From: Pseudoramibacter faecis
Lineage (GTDB): Bacteria > Bacillota > Clostridia > Eubacteriales > Eubacteriaceae
Assembly (NCBI RefSeq): GCF_036289405.1
Contig: NZ_JAYFFI010000001.1
Location: forward strand, 473,478 to 537,477
Direction: 5' to 3'
Length of the DNA: 64,000 nucleotides
Positions 49,464 to 59,600 of the stretch are shown here, one piece after another. How positions within the stretch are numbered: position 1 is the stretch's first letter; every line of letters starts with the position of its first letter. Below the pieces are notes generated by a model. That model did not search any database, was not told the origin of the DNA, and saw only the letters and a list, made by a program, of their open reading frames with translations. The position numbers were made by a program, and so were the translations under genes.

Positions 49464-51183
49464 ATGTTACATTTATTCTCCAACCATCGCCATCATTATA
49501 AAGGACCCCATGCTGTCAGGCATGAATTTAAAACATCTGGCAACGTTTTTATGTTTTTTATAAGTTTTACGCTTCTTTTTTTATTTGCGGATATCGATTA
49601 TAAATCACCTCTTCTCTATTTTGGGTTTTGTGTCTTTTTCACCTATGCTTTCTTAAATAAAAAGATTGATTCTAAACTTTCGGCATCTCATAAAATATTT
49701 ATTTTATTTTTTTCGATCGCCTTTTCAATCATGTTGATTTTAAAATCTCACATTGTGTTCACTGGAGATCTACGCGATAATTTAACCCGAAATTACCTCT
49801 CGCCCTTTGAAAGAAAAGACATTTTTTACTTTTTCCTGGGCACTTTCGTTGTTTATTTAACATTAATTCGCACCGTTCCCATGTTATTTTACGCTGCGAA
49901 AAAATACCATTATCTAAAAAAGAGTCTGCTGCAAAGTTGGAAACACATCGTTATTCTTACCGTCTCGTTATTGGTTCCTTGATTCTTTGCTTATTTAGTT
50001 TTTGGCCCGGATCAACCATGTGGAACGACGTTTGGGCTATTTTGCGCCATGGACCCGTTACCGAATCCTACTTTATATAAGGCAGAGGTTTCAATCAACT
50101 CCTCATGGCTATTTTGCGCTATGGACCCGTTACCGAATCCTACCGTTCTTCCTTATTTTTAAATTATGCCGTCTATTCTTTCTTAAATATAAAGTAGGAA
50201 ATTTGATCGGCAATCGCAACTTTGGCTTTGCCTTATTTACCTTCACACAAATGACCTTAATGACCTTTGCCATCGCTATCGTCTTATATTGGACGGTCCG
50301 AAGGCGGATGCATAAAAACCTGATTGTTTGTACCTGGATCTTTTATTTATGTTTTCCTGCCTTTTCTTTATACTCGTTCACCATTGTAAAGGATGTTTGA
50401 TACAGCATATGCTTATGCTTATGGATTCCGCTACTCTATGATCTGATCCAAAGGGCATCCCTTTCATTAAAGTATAAAGCAGCCTATATCGTATTAATCA
50501 TCGGGACGCTTATTTCCCGCAACAACGGGCCGATCATCATCCCCTTCGTCATCTTTTTTACGGTGCTAATCGTTAAGAATCACCGAAAATTTTTATTCAT
50601 ATCCGCTTTAATCACCTTTTTATGGTCACTGGAACCCCCTGCTTTGATATCTCGAAACACGCCTCATCGTTTTGCCGGGAGCGTCAGTATTCCGCTTCAG
50701 CAAACAGTCATGGTTCTTTCATCAAACGGCAAAGTTTCTGCCACAGACAAGAAATTCCTGTATCAGATCATTACTCTTTTCAACTGGGCAAGCCGATATG
50801 CTCCTTTTATTGTCGATCCGCTAAAAATGGGGAAAGGCGATCCAACTGAATTCGGTTTTTATCGCTCGCCAAAATTGCCCGATCCACTGGTTCGCCTTGT
50901 AACCCATTATTATAAATATATTGGTAACTCCATCGGTAGTGCCGGAACATCTATATGGCTTCTTTTATCATTTTGTTTATTGCTTCTGATATTGCCTAAA
51001 TATATCCTTATCGTTTTACCAATGCTTTTAAATTGGCTTACGGTAATGATTTCTGCCTTCATTGCTTTTGCATTCCGGTATGTACTGTATTATTTATTTG
51101 CCTTTCCGGTGTTGTTGGCCCTCTTCCCATTAATTGTACAAACCTCTGCAACATCTCACCGCGAAGTGTTAACTGCACAATAA
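49464..51183 (+). pseudogene. Decayed polytopic membrane protein (DUF6020-like)
   Basis: The start (MLHLFSNHRHHYKG) has AAGGA upstream, 25 bases after folC. Three collinear pieces encode an approximately 570-residue hydrophobic protein. Piece 1 ends at TGA 49980-49982, piece 2 (ending TIVKDV) at TGA 50398-50400, piece 3 ends at 51183. The last piece carries FAGSVSIPLQQTVMVLSSNGKVS, a pattern I associate with DUF6020/glycosyltransferase-like membrane proteins. Frame changes occur between 49985 and 50200, where a 37-base repeat (50035-50071, 50107-50143) lies. Piece 3 alone is open but lacks a good start. Confidence 0.72.
50035..50143 (+). repeat. 37-base direct repeat, 72-base period
   Basis: Copies at 50035-50071 and 50107-50143 differ at one base (GCGCCATGG / GCGCTATGG). 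They lie inside the decayed membrane-protein gene and indicate a local duplication. Confidence 0.9.
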
Positions 51184-51260
51184 TTCGCTCCAGTTTGAGG
51201 CTGCAGCATGATTTCTCCGTTTAAACAACAATCCCATTTTACCCTTTTTGTCCGTCAACC

Positions 51261-51300
51261 AAAAAGCCGCAGATCGGGAAAAGGCGATCTGCGGTTTTTT
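51261..51300 (-). terminator. Terminator beyond the thioesterase 3' fragment
   Basis: Perfect 10-bp stem CCGCAGATCG / CGATCTGCGG, with A-tract and T-tract on either side; 20 bases after the fragment's stop. Confidence 0.9.
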
Positions 51301-51321
51301 GGTTTGATCGATTGGATCCAC

Positions 51322-51507
51322 TCAATGATTTTCCGGCTGAGGCACCCGGCCCCGGGCGATCTTGCGCTTTTCCGCCAGGGTGTGCAGCTTGATCTCGTCC
51401 GGGATCATCGGAATGTAGGGCGCGACCGGCCGCGGCCTGCCGTCCCGTCCCAGACTGACCATCATGAAGAACGCCGACAGCGCGTGCCGCGGGCTCCGCC
51501 AGCATCG
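51322..51507 (-). pseudogene. 3' fragment of an acyl-CoA thioesterase gene
   Basis: About 60 codons (SPRHALSAFFMMVSLGRDGR, then IPDEIKLHTLAEKRKIARGR) correspond to the C-terminus of the intact thioesterase at 56043-56510; by eye about 85% of bases agree. Homology stops near 51505. The frame continues upstream into a fragment of a different gene, an S component. It has no own start or ribosome site and is non-functional as an enzyme. Its position forms a direct repeat with the intact gene around the TetR-ABC cassette. Confidence 0.85.
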
Positions 51508-51630
51508 GAAGCGAAATATGCCCAAGGCTGCCACAAAATACAGCGCCGTAAAAACACCGATATCCATCAATTCTTTTGTGTTTCGTTTATTTTCCGTGTT
51601 TATTATCGCCCGAAAAAGCTTAATGGGCAA
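51508..51630 (-). pseudogene. N-terminal fragment of an ECF S component
   Basis: About 40 codons beginning MPIKLFRAIINTENKRNTKELMDIGVFTALYFVAALGIF resemble the N-terminus of MptD-type S components (compare RDYISIGVFSLIYFVIAFV at 27419-28018). Its start lies just inside the end of the ABC gene (51620), the arrangement expected of a coupled gene. It is cut off after the first helix and fused in frame to the thioesterase fragment. The EcfT and ATPase genes that would follow are absent, so an ECF module was probably deleted. Confidence 0.65.
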
Positions 51631-53359
51631 AGCCGCGGATCTCGTTTCGCTTGGTGACCATGGTGTGATAGGCCCCGCCGGCCGCCATCAGCTCGGCATG
51701 CGTGCCGCGCTCCGCGACCTGCCCGTCCACAACGACTAAAATCTGATCGGCATTTTGAACGGTGTTTAATCGATGCGCGATGACCAGCAGAGTCTTCCCC
51801 TTGACAAGCTCGGAAATCGCGGCCTGGATATGGCTTTCGTTGTCGGCGTCCACGGAGGCCGTGGCCTCGTCCAGGATAACGATGGGCGCATCCTTCAAGA
51901 TGCAGCGCGCGATGGAGATACGCTGCTGCTCGCCGCCGGAGAGGCTCGCGCCGCCCTCGCCGATCACCGTATCGAAGCCGTCGGGCAGCGCCATGATAAA
52001 ATCATAACAGCGCGCTTTTTTCGCAGCCGCCGCGACCTCCTCGCGGGTGGCCGCCATCCGGCCGATCGCGATATTATTATAAACGGTATCTTCAAAGAGA
52101 TACACCCGCTGAAAGACCATGCTGATATTATCCATCAGTTCGGCCAAAGGGACTTTTCGAATATCTTGCCCGCGAAGCAATACCACGCCTTGTTTGACAT
52201 CCCAGAAGCGGGGAAGGAGGTTTGCAATGGTGCTCTTGCCGCTGCCTGAAGGCCCCACTAACGCGGTCATGCTGTCTTTGGGAACTGCAAAAGAGACATT
52301 CCTCAAAACGCTCCGCGCATCATAGCCGAAAGACACCTGCCTAAATGCGATCTCCGGATTCCCGCTGTCTGCAGGAAGCGCCTTTGTGCCGCTATTATCG
52401 AGCTCCGTTTCGTTAAAAACCGCCTCGATGCGGTCCAGACAGGCGTTCATCACCGTCAGTCTGGCCACTTGCCCATAAAACGCCCTTAGCGGCGAAAACA
52501 GTTCGAACACGAACAGCAGCATGCCGATAAACATGGCAAGACTTAACGTCCCATCCTGATACAACAGCCAGGAAAGGCCCAACATCGCCGCCGATCCCAG
52601 ACCATAGGCCAGATTGATAGCCCGCGACCACGGCGCATAATCCTTTTCGAAAGAAAGATTTTTTTCACAATTGACGGCAAAACTTTCCGTCAACTCTTTA
52701 GACTTTTCCCCCAGCAGGTTATAGGTTTTGATAATGCCAATCCCCTCTGTGAAGTCGATCACCGCATCGGTGAGCTGCTGTGCCGCGGCCTGCCGCTCAT
52801 CGGAATGCATGAGGGTGTTTTTCTTCATCGCCTCGCCAATGGCATAGAAGATCATCGTAACGATCAGGGCCGCCGCGCCCATCCGCCAATCAAAGACGAA
52901 CATAAAAATCACAAAAATGGCCGCGGAAAATAAATAACTCATCAGATCCGCGAGCACCATCATCAGATTTTCTTCAATAAAAACCATATCTGTGGAAAGA
53001 ACAGAGCTGACGCGGCCGATATTGCCCTCCGTGAAAAAGCCCATCGGCATACGCCGCAAATGAATGCCCAGTTTTTTTCGCAGGTCTGCAAGCATCTCGA
53101 ATCCCGCGCCGGACTGCAAGCGGTCCGCAAAATTTTGAAAGAGGCCTTGAAGCGCCAGGCAAAGCACCATAGCCACCCCCATGCGCGCACAGCCTGCACC
53201 GGTGACGCGATGGTTTATAAAGCCTGCGATCATGAAATAGGCCAACACGATCGGCGCCTTTCCGAGAAAGGCTTTAATAAACGAGCAGACCGCCGCCAGC
53301 CGGATCCTCGTCCGGTAGCCCTCCGCAAGCTGAAGAATGCGATGCAATAAGGCAATCAT
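51620..53359 (-). CDS. ABC half-transporter (YbtQ/IrtB-like), second cassette
   Basis: The 579-residue half-transporter has a six-helix membrane domain (residues 1-310), then ATPase motifs GPSGSGKST, LSGGEQQR and IVILDEATASVDADNE. The start at 53359 (MIALLHRIL) has GGGAGGTGAG upstream and an ATGA overlap with its partner; the longer frame is rejected. It is homologous to the protein at 21765, but of higher GC, so it is an independent lineage rather than a recent copy. It forms a heterodimer with the 53356-55086 protein. Substrate is unknown. Confidence 0.88.
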   Translation of the reverse strand: MIALLHRILQLAEGYRTRIRLAAVCSFIKAFLGKAPIVLAYFMIAGFINHRVTGAGCARMGVAMVLCLALQGLFQNFADRLQSGAGFEMLADLRKKLGIHLRRMPMGFFTEGNIGRVSSVLSTDMVFIEENLMMVLADLMSYLFSAAIFVIFMFVFDWRMGAAALIVTMIFYAIGEAMKKNTLMHSDERQAAAQQLTDAVIDFTEGIGIIKTYNLLGEKSKELTESFAVNCEKNLSFEKDYAPWSRAINLAYGLGSAAMLGLSWLLYQDGTLSLAMFIGMLLFVFELFSPLRAFYGQVARLTVMNACLDRIEAVFNETELDNSGTKALPADSGNPEIAFRQVSFGYDARSVLRNVSFAVPKDSMTALVGPSGSGKSTIANLLPRFWDVKQGVVLLRGQDIRKVPLAELMDNISMVFQRVYLFEDTVYNNIAIGRMAATREEVAAAAKKARCYDFIMALPDGFDTVIGEGGASLSGGEQQRISIARCILKDAPIVILDEATASVDADNESHIQAAISELVKGKTLLVIAHRLNTVQNADQILVVVDGQVAERGTHAELMAAGGAYHTMVTKRNEIRGFAH

Positions 53360-55086
53360 GCTCTCACCTCCCATGCCACACTTTGCTGCGCCGCAGCCCA
53401 TAGCCTGCGATAAACCGACGAACCCTGCAGCAGCGCTTCATGCGTTCCCTGCGCGTCGATCTTTCCATCGTCGAGCACTACGATCTTATCCGCGTTGATC
53501 ACCGTGTGCAGCCGGTGAGCGATGATCAGAACAGTCTTCCCGCGGATAACCTCCGAAATCGCAGCGTTCATCTTCTCCTCGTTTTCCGGATCAATGAAAG
53601 CTGTCGCCTCGTCCAAAACGATTACGGGCGCATCCTTCAAAAGCGCCCTGGCAAGAGAGATGCGCTGCCGCTCCCCGCCGGAAAGCATCTTGCCGCTATC
53701 CCCCGCCGGAGTATCGATTCCCTCGGGAAACCGCGCGAGAAAATCATCGCACTGCGCAAGCGTCGCTGCGCGCAGAACGTCTTCACGCGCCGCCGTAGGT
53801 TTTCCGATAAGAATGTTTTCATACAGACTGATGTTAAACAAGAACTGCTCCTGGGAGACGAAGGCGATTTGATCGTTCAGCGCCTCCACGCACATATCGG
53901 TCAAGCGCTGCCCGCCCAGGGTAATGTTCCCACTGTCCAAATCGTAGAAGTGAACGAGCAGTTTTGCCAGCGTGGATTTTCCGCTGCCGCTCTCGCCCAC
54001 CAAAGCGACCATCTGCCCCTCCGCAATATCCAGATCAATGCCGTGGATGACCTCGTCATCCTGATAGGAAAAATGCACATCTTCAAAGCGAATATGATAA
54101 TCTTGACCTGTAAACGGCCGATTCGATTCTTTTAACGGGGGATGATCGAGTAGGTGTTCTAATTCATCAATCTTGTAATTAAGCTGGGGAATTTTGCCGG
54201 CAAAGCCGATGGCTTTGAGAAGCGGCGCACCGATGGCAAAGCTCATGCACAGCACCAGCACATAATCGGCCAGGCTGCTCCAGCCCTTTAAGACAAACCA
54301 CCCGCCGACCGGCAGTGTAAAAAGCGCTACACAGGGCAGGATGCTGGAATAAAGCGCCATCCAGGGCCAGCAGACCTTATACCAATCAAGCGTCATATCC
54401 CGATAATCGTTGATGGCGTGCTCAAAGCGCGCATAGCTTTCCCCATCCCGGTTAAAGACTTTGACAACCTCCATGCCGTTGATGTATTCGATGATGGTAT
54501 TGTTCATCTTTGCGCCTGCCGCGTAATAAGCGTCCATACGCTGCATCCCCACATTGAACATCATCCCCATAGCCAAAAGCCCAATCGGGAGCGACGCAAT
54601 ACTTAAAAGCGTCAGCTTCCAGTCAACAAAGAACATGGCCGCAATCACCGCAATGGGAATCATCAAATTCCCAATCCCCTCCGGAATGGCGTGCGCCAAA
54701 AGGATCTCGATCGTCTCTATGTCGTCGGTAAACACCTTTTTGATCCGCCCGTTGCCCAACGCCCGTATCATTCCCAGAGGCTGCTTTTCAAGCTTTTGCT
54801 GTAAGGCAATGCGCAGATTTTTTAATGTATTGTAGGCGCTGAAGTGGCTTAAGTCCAGGCCATGCACATACAAAACGGCGTTGCCGCCGAGACAGACTGC
54901 CGCAATCAAGACCCTTAGCATGACATCGCTAAAGGCAGGACGCGCTCCGCCCACCAGCGGGGCGATAATCTGATAGAGCAGAAAGTACGGCACCACGCTT
55001 AGAACCACCGCCAGTGTCACCGCGACTGCGGCCCGCCTCGTATACTTAACATACTTGCCCATATAGGGCCTCACCTTTTGAAACAT
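53356..55086 (-). CDS. ABC half-transporter (YbtP/IrtA-like), second cassette
   Basis: The 576-residue half-transporter has a membrane domain, then GESGSGKST, LSGGERQR and VIVLDEATAFIDPENE. The ATAFIDPENE variant parallels ATAFTDPENE in the protein at 23516, pairing the two first members. Two starts are possible: 55086, after AAGGAAGGGG, and an internal ATG at 55062 after AAAGGTGAGG. It begins directly at the TetR stop, so the three genes form one operon. Confidence 0.88.
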   Translation of the reverse strand: MFQKVRPYMGKYVKYTRRAAVAVTLAVVLSVVPYFLLYQIIAPLVGGARPAFSDVMLRVLIAAVCLGGNAVLYVHGLDLSHFSAYNTLKNLRIALQQKLEKQPLGMIRALGNGRIKKVFTDDIETIEILLAHAIPEGIGNLMIPIAVIAAMFFVDWKLTLLSIASLPIGLLAMGMMFNVGMQRMDAYYAAGAKMNNTIIEYINGMEVVKVFNRDGESYARFEHAINDYRDMTLDWYKVCWPWMALYSSILPCVALFTLPVGGWFVLKGWSSLADYVLVLCMSFAIGAPLLKAIGFAGKIPQLNYKIDELEHLLDHPPLKESNRPFTGQDYHIRFEDVHFSYQDDEVIHGIDLDIAEGQMVALVGESGSGKSTLAKLLVHFYDLDSGNITLGGQRLTDMCVEALNDQIAFVSQEQFLFNISLYENILIGKPTAAREDVLRAATLAQCDDFLARFPEGIDTPAGDSGKMLSGGERQRISLARALLKDAPVIVLDEATAFIDPENEEKMNAAISEVIRGKTVLIIAHRLHTVINADKIVVLDDGKIDAQGTHEALLQGSSVYRRLWAAAQQSVAWEVRA

Positions 55087-55713
55087 TTACCCCTTCCTTT
55101 CCACCAGTTCAATGGCCGCGGCCCAATCAAAAAAACGGCACATTACCTTACAATGCGCTCTGATTTGGTCCCATGTCATATTATGAATAAACGGTTCATA
55201 AATCGAAGACCAAAAGGCCGAGCACAGCGTGTGAAGCTCCTCTCTCGTGATTTTTGCGCGTGCAAGCCCCCGCTTTCTCGCCTCACTGTAAAACTGTTCA
55301 TAGGCATAACTCATAGCCTGGACAAAATCATGCTGGAAATTTTCGTAGCGCGTCCCCGCGGCCTTGCTAATCAAGAGCACAAAGGTATCGTGGATCTTCC
55401 AGAGATTTTCAAACATAGCCAACACATATGCTTCGTTCATTATCCAGGAGGCATGGATCTGCTCGTCGGTCATTCGGGAAAAATCCACGTCGGTGCGTGC
55501 CTTGATAAAATCATCCAAATAACAAACGGCATCCCTGACGGTCGCGCAAAACAGATTCTCCTTTCCCTTATAGCGCCTGTAAACGGCACCGGTCGTAATG
55601 CCCGCGTTATCACAAATCGTTTTGAGTTCGGCGTTTAAAAATCCACATTTTAAAAATTCCTTCCTGGCGCTGTTAAGCAGCCTCGAATCAATGCTTTTAT
55701 CTGTAACCGCCAT
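55087..55713 (-). CDS. TetR-family regulator of the second ABC cassette
   Basis: The 208-residue protein has a TetR helix-turn-helix domain (LLNSARKEFLKCGFLNAELKTICDNAGITTGAVYRRYKGKENLF) and a helical ligand domain. GGAGGTAGT precedes the ATG. It heads the TetR-ABC-ABC operon, as the regulator at 28086 heads the larger operon; the two share gene order but only moderate similarity. A perfect dyad lies between its -10 and start, so it is likely autorepressed. Confidence 0.9.
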   Translation of the reverse strand: MAVTDKSIDSRLLNSARKEFLKCGFLNAELKTICDNAGITTGAVYRRYKGKENLFCATVRDAVCYLDDFIKARTDVDFSRMTDEQIHASWIMNEAYVLAMFENLWKIHDTFVLLISKAAGTRYENFQHDFVQAMSYAYEQFYSEARKRGLARAKITREELHTLCSAFWSSIYEPFIHNMTWDQIRAHCKVMCRFFDWAAAIELVERKG

Positions 55714-55724
55714 ACTACCTCCGT

Positions 55725-55783
55725 TGATAATTCGATTATCAGTAATTTGTAATTAGATTAGCACGTCCTAACTTTTCTGTCAA
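55725..55783 (-). promoter_or_regulatory. Promoter and operator of the second TetR-ABC operon
   Basis: Minus strand TTGACA, 17-base spacer, TAATCT (55755-55783). The perfect dyad TGATAAT-CGA-ATTATCA on that strand (55725-55741) lies just downstream of the -10, 12 bases from the ATG. Confidence 0.85.
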
Positions 55784-55935
55784 TATTTTCTTTTCACCTT
55801 CTTAATGTGGTCGCGGTTTTGTTGTTTTGCAAGCTCTCTTATCGCCAGACACTTATCGCCAGGCACGCAAGCCTCGCGCACTCCGCGGGACTGACGCAAA
55901 GCGCGGAGCATAAGTCCAAACGCGCAGGCATCAGC

Positions 55936-55985
55936 AAAAAACCGGTGTGCCGCGCGCATTGCTGCGCGAAACACACCGGTTTTTT
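55936..55985 (-). terminator. Terminator of the intact thioesterase gene
   Basis: AAAAAACCGGTGTG / CACACCGGTTTTTT with an inner GCGCGC-rich stem; usable in both directions. The remaining gene-free bases (55784-55935) show only a short near-repeat, CTTATCGCCAGGCAC-like, at about 55837-55865. Confidence 0.88.
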
Positions 55986-56042
55986 AACCTCCGCCTGGAT
56001 GCCGCCCGTTTTGGATGCGACCGGGCGACTTTTTTGTTATCT

Positions 56043-56510
56043 TTAGCCCCTTTCCGGATGGGGAATCCGACCCCGGGCGATCTTGCGCTTTTCCACCAGA
56101 GTGTATAGCTTGATCTCGTCCGGGGTCATCGGGGTGTAGGGCGTAACCGGCCGCGGCTTGCCGTCCCGTCCCAGACAGACCAACGTAAAGAACGCCGACA
56201 GCGCGTGCCGCGGCCCCTCCGCCGACTTCATATCCTCGGTATCCACCGTCACGTAAACCTCCAGCGAGCTGTGCCCGGTATAGACTAGCGACGCGGTGCA
56301 GGTCACCAGATCCCCCACCATAATCGGCAGGTGAAAATCGATCTCGTCCACCCGGGCCGTCACGCAGTTCGCCTTGGCATAACGGATGCACACGGCCGCT
56401 GCTGAAGAGTCCATCAGCTTCATGATCTCGCCGCCGTGCACATTGCCCATCGCGTTGGCCTGGCTGGGCTCCATGATCTGACTGAGCATCAATTGATTCG
56501 TTATTTCCAT
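56043..56510 (-). CDS. Acyl-CoA thioesterase (hotdog fold, YciA/BFIT type)
   Basis: The 155-residue hotdog protein matches the acyl-CoA hydrolase family. MLSQIMEPSQANAMGNVHGGEIMKLMD contains the conserved substrate-site GxxHGG. It continues with FHLPIMVGDLVTCTASLVYTG and VYVTVDTEDM. It hydrolyses fatty acyl-CoA; chain preference is unknown. AAAGGAAG precedes the ATG. The C-terminal third is repeated as a diverged fragment at 51322-51507, marking the insertion borders of the ABC cassette. It is intact and probably functional. Confidence 0.92.
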   Translation of the reverse strand: MEITNQLMLSQIMEPSQANAMGNVHGGEIMKLMDSSAAAVCIRYAKANCVTARVDEIDFHLPIMVGDLVTCTASLVYTGHSSLEVYVTVDTEDMKSAEGPRHALSAFFTLVCLGRDGKPRPVTPYTPMTPDEIKLYTLVEKRKIARGRIPHPERG

Positions 56511-56622
56511 CGCATTCTTCCTTTCTGCCTGTCACACTTTCGTTCCTGTTCTTTATTGTACCCCATCCGGCGGCAAAAGGCTGCCCTCTTTCGCCCCGAT
56601 TGCCCGCAAAATAGCCGGCATT

Positions 56623-56649
56623 AAAAAAGGACCGGCAAATGGTCCTTTT
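56623..56649 (-). terminator. Terminator of the purA-carAB genes
   Basis: Minus strand AAGGACC / GGTCCTT stem followed by TTTTAA, 17 bases after the carB stop. Confidence 0.88.
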
Positions 56650-56665
56650 GCGATGCTTTAAAGCG

Positions 56666-59600
56666 TCAGATCTTGGTGATGTCCACCAACGGAATTTCGG
56701 CCAGCGTGCGCTCGCTTTCCAGGCAGTCGAGAATCGCCCGGGCCGTGTCCAGCGCCGTGATCAGACTGATGGAGCTTTCCACCGCCTTGCGGCGCATCTT
56801 CACCTCGTCCATGCCGGGCTGGCGCCCCTTGGTCGAGGTCGAGATCACATAATTCACCTCCCGGCCGTCCAGCAGGTCGCCGATGTTCGGGCGCGCTTCC
56901 GAAAGGCGGCGCACCACGTGCACCGGGATGCCCTGTTCGCGCAGGGCCGTCGCCGTACCCACCGTCGCGTGAATCGTAAAGCCCAGATCGTGAAAGCGGC
57001 GGCCGATGCCGATGATCTCCGGCTTGTCGAGATCCCGCACGGTCAAGAGCACCGCCCCTTCCCGGGCCATTTCTGAGCCGCTGGCCACCAGCCCTTTATA
57101 AATCGCGTCGCCGAAATTCTTCGCCACGCCGAGGACCTCCCCGGTGGATTTCATCTCCGGCCCGAGCTGGGTGTCCACATCCTCGAGCTTCGAGAAGGAG
57201 AACACCGGCACCTTCACCGCTACGCGGTCCTTCACCGGGTTGAGCCCCGAGATGTAGCCCATATCGGCGAGGCTTTCGCCCATCATGATGCGCGTCGCCA
57301 TGTCGACCATCGGAATGTCCGTGACCTTGGAGATATAAGGCACGGTGCGGGACGACCGCGGGTTCACCTCGATCACGTAGACCGTTTCGTCCATCACCAC
57401 GTATTGGATGTTCACCAGCCCGACGACGTGCAGCGCGCGGGCAAGCCTGCCGGTGTAGTCCACGATCGTATCCCGCACCTTTTGGGAGAGCGTCTGCGGC
57501 GGATACACCGAGATGGAATCGCCGGAGTGCACCCCGGCCTTTTCGATATGCTCCATGATGCCGGGAATCAAATAATCCGTGCCGTCGCAGATCGCGTCGA
57601 CCTCCACCTCCTTGCCCATCAGATATTTATCGACGAGCACCGGATTGGTGATTTCGTGGGCGGTGATGATGCCCATGTATTCCTCCACATCGGCGTCGGA
57701 GTGGGCGATGATCATGTTCTGGCCGCCGAGCACATAGGACGGACGCAGCAGCAGCGGATAGCCCAGACGGCGCGCCACGGCCACCGCCTCCCCGGTCTTG
57801 AACACCGTGTCGCCCTTCGGCCGGGGGATGCCGCAGCTTTCCACCAAGGCGTCAAAGAGCTCGCGGTCCTCCGCCGCGTCGATGTGTTTCGGATCCGTCC
57901 CCAGAATCGGCACGGCGATTTCGTCCAGATGCTGGGTCAGCTTGATGGCCGTCTGCCCGCCGAATTGCACGATGGCGCCGTCGGGTTTTTCCGTCTCGAC
58001 GATGGCGCGCACATCCTCCGCGGTTAACGGCTCGAAATAGAGCCGATCGGAAGTGTCGAAGTCCGTCGAGACGGTTTCGGGATTGTTGTTCACAATGATC
58101 GCCTCGTGACCCAGCTCCCGCAGGGCCCAGGCGCAGTGCACCGAGCAATAGTCAAACTCGATGCCCTGGCCGATACGGATCGGGCCGGACCCGAAGACCG
58201 CGATGCGCTTTTTGCCCGTGGGATGTTCAGCCAGAAAAGCTTCGGCCTCGTTTTCATCGTCCCGGGTTGAATAGAAATAAGGCGTTTCGGCCGCAAATTC
58301 CCCGGCGCAGGTATCGACCATTTTAAAGGCCGCGTAGGGCTTTTGAGCGACCTTTTCGGCCACGGCGGCCGGCAGATCGAGCCGGCAGGTTTTTTCGTCA
58401 AAGGGCACGCCGGCCAGGCGGGCGATGGTGCCGTCCTGAAAGCCCAGTTCTCTCGCAACGGTCAGCCGTTCGGCGCCGCGTTCGTCCGCAAGGCCTTTCT
58501 CGGCCAGATCCCGCTCCATCGTGGCCAAATGACGCAGCTTGTCGAGAAACCACATATCGATCAGGGTGATGTCGTGCACCTGGGCGGCCGGCATGCCGCG
58601 GTACAGCGCTTCGTAAACCACAAAGCAGCGCTCGTCGTCCTTGAGGCCCAGCGCTTCGAGGATTTCCGCATCGCTGGCCTTCCGGTATTTTTCCACCGAC
58701 AGCGTGTCGAAGCCCAGCTCGATGGAGCGCACGGCCTTCATCATCGCGTGCTCGAAGCTGTTCCCGATGGACATGATTTCCCCGGTGGCCTTCATCTGGG
58801 TGCCCAGCGTCCGGCGTGCATAGACAAATTTGTCAAAGGGCCAGCGCGGGAACTTCACGACGATATAGTCCAGCACCGGCTCGAAGCAGGCCGGCGTCTT
58901 GCCGGTGATGTCGTTCGTGATTTCGTCGAGGCTAAAGCCCACGGCGATAAGCGCCGCGATTTTGGCAATGGGGTAGCCCGTCGCCTTGGAGGCCAGCGCC
59001 GAGGAGCGCGACACCCGGGGGTTGACCTCGATCACCGCGTAATTAAAGTTGTCCGGGTTTAAGGCGAACTGGCAGTTGCACCCCCCTTCGACCTTTAAGG
59101 TGGAGATGATCTTGAGCGCCGAAGTGCGCAGCATCTGATATTCCTTGTCGGAAAGGGTCTGGCAAGGAGCGACGACGATGGAATCGCCGGTATGAATCCC
59201 TACCGGGTCGAAGTTTTCCATCGAGCACACGGTGATGACATTGCCCTTGCCATCGCGCATCACCTCGAACTCGATTTCCTTCCAGCCGGAGATATCCCGC
59301 TCGATGAGCACCTGATGAATCGGCGAGAGGCGCAGGCCCCGGGTCGCGATGTGGTCGAGCTCTTCCGGCGTGGCCGCGATGCCGCCGCCGGTGCCCCCGA
59401 GGGTAAAGGCCGGGCGCACAATCACCGGATAGCCGATCTGCCCCGCAAAATCCAGGGCGTCGTCCAGGGATTCCACCACCTTGGAAGGAATGGTCGGCTC
59501 GCCGATTTCCCGCATCGTGTCTTTAAAGGCCTGGCGGTCTTCCGCCTTGTCGATGGTCACCACGTCGGCGCCGAGCAACGCCACGCCGTTGGCTTCAAGA

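Noticed and set aside
49980..50400. UGA read as tryptophan or selenocysteine in the decayed membrane-protein gene
   Set aside because: Other genes in the window use TGA as stop, frameshifts occur in the same gene, and no SECIS-like element was recognised; TGG to TGA decay is simpler.
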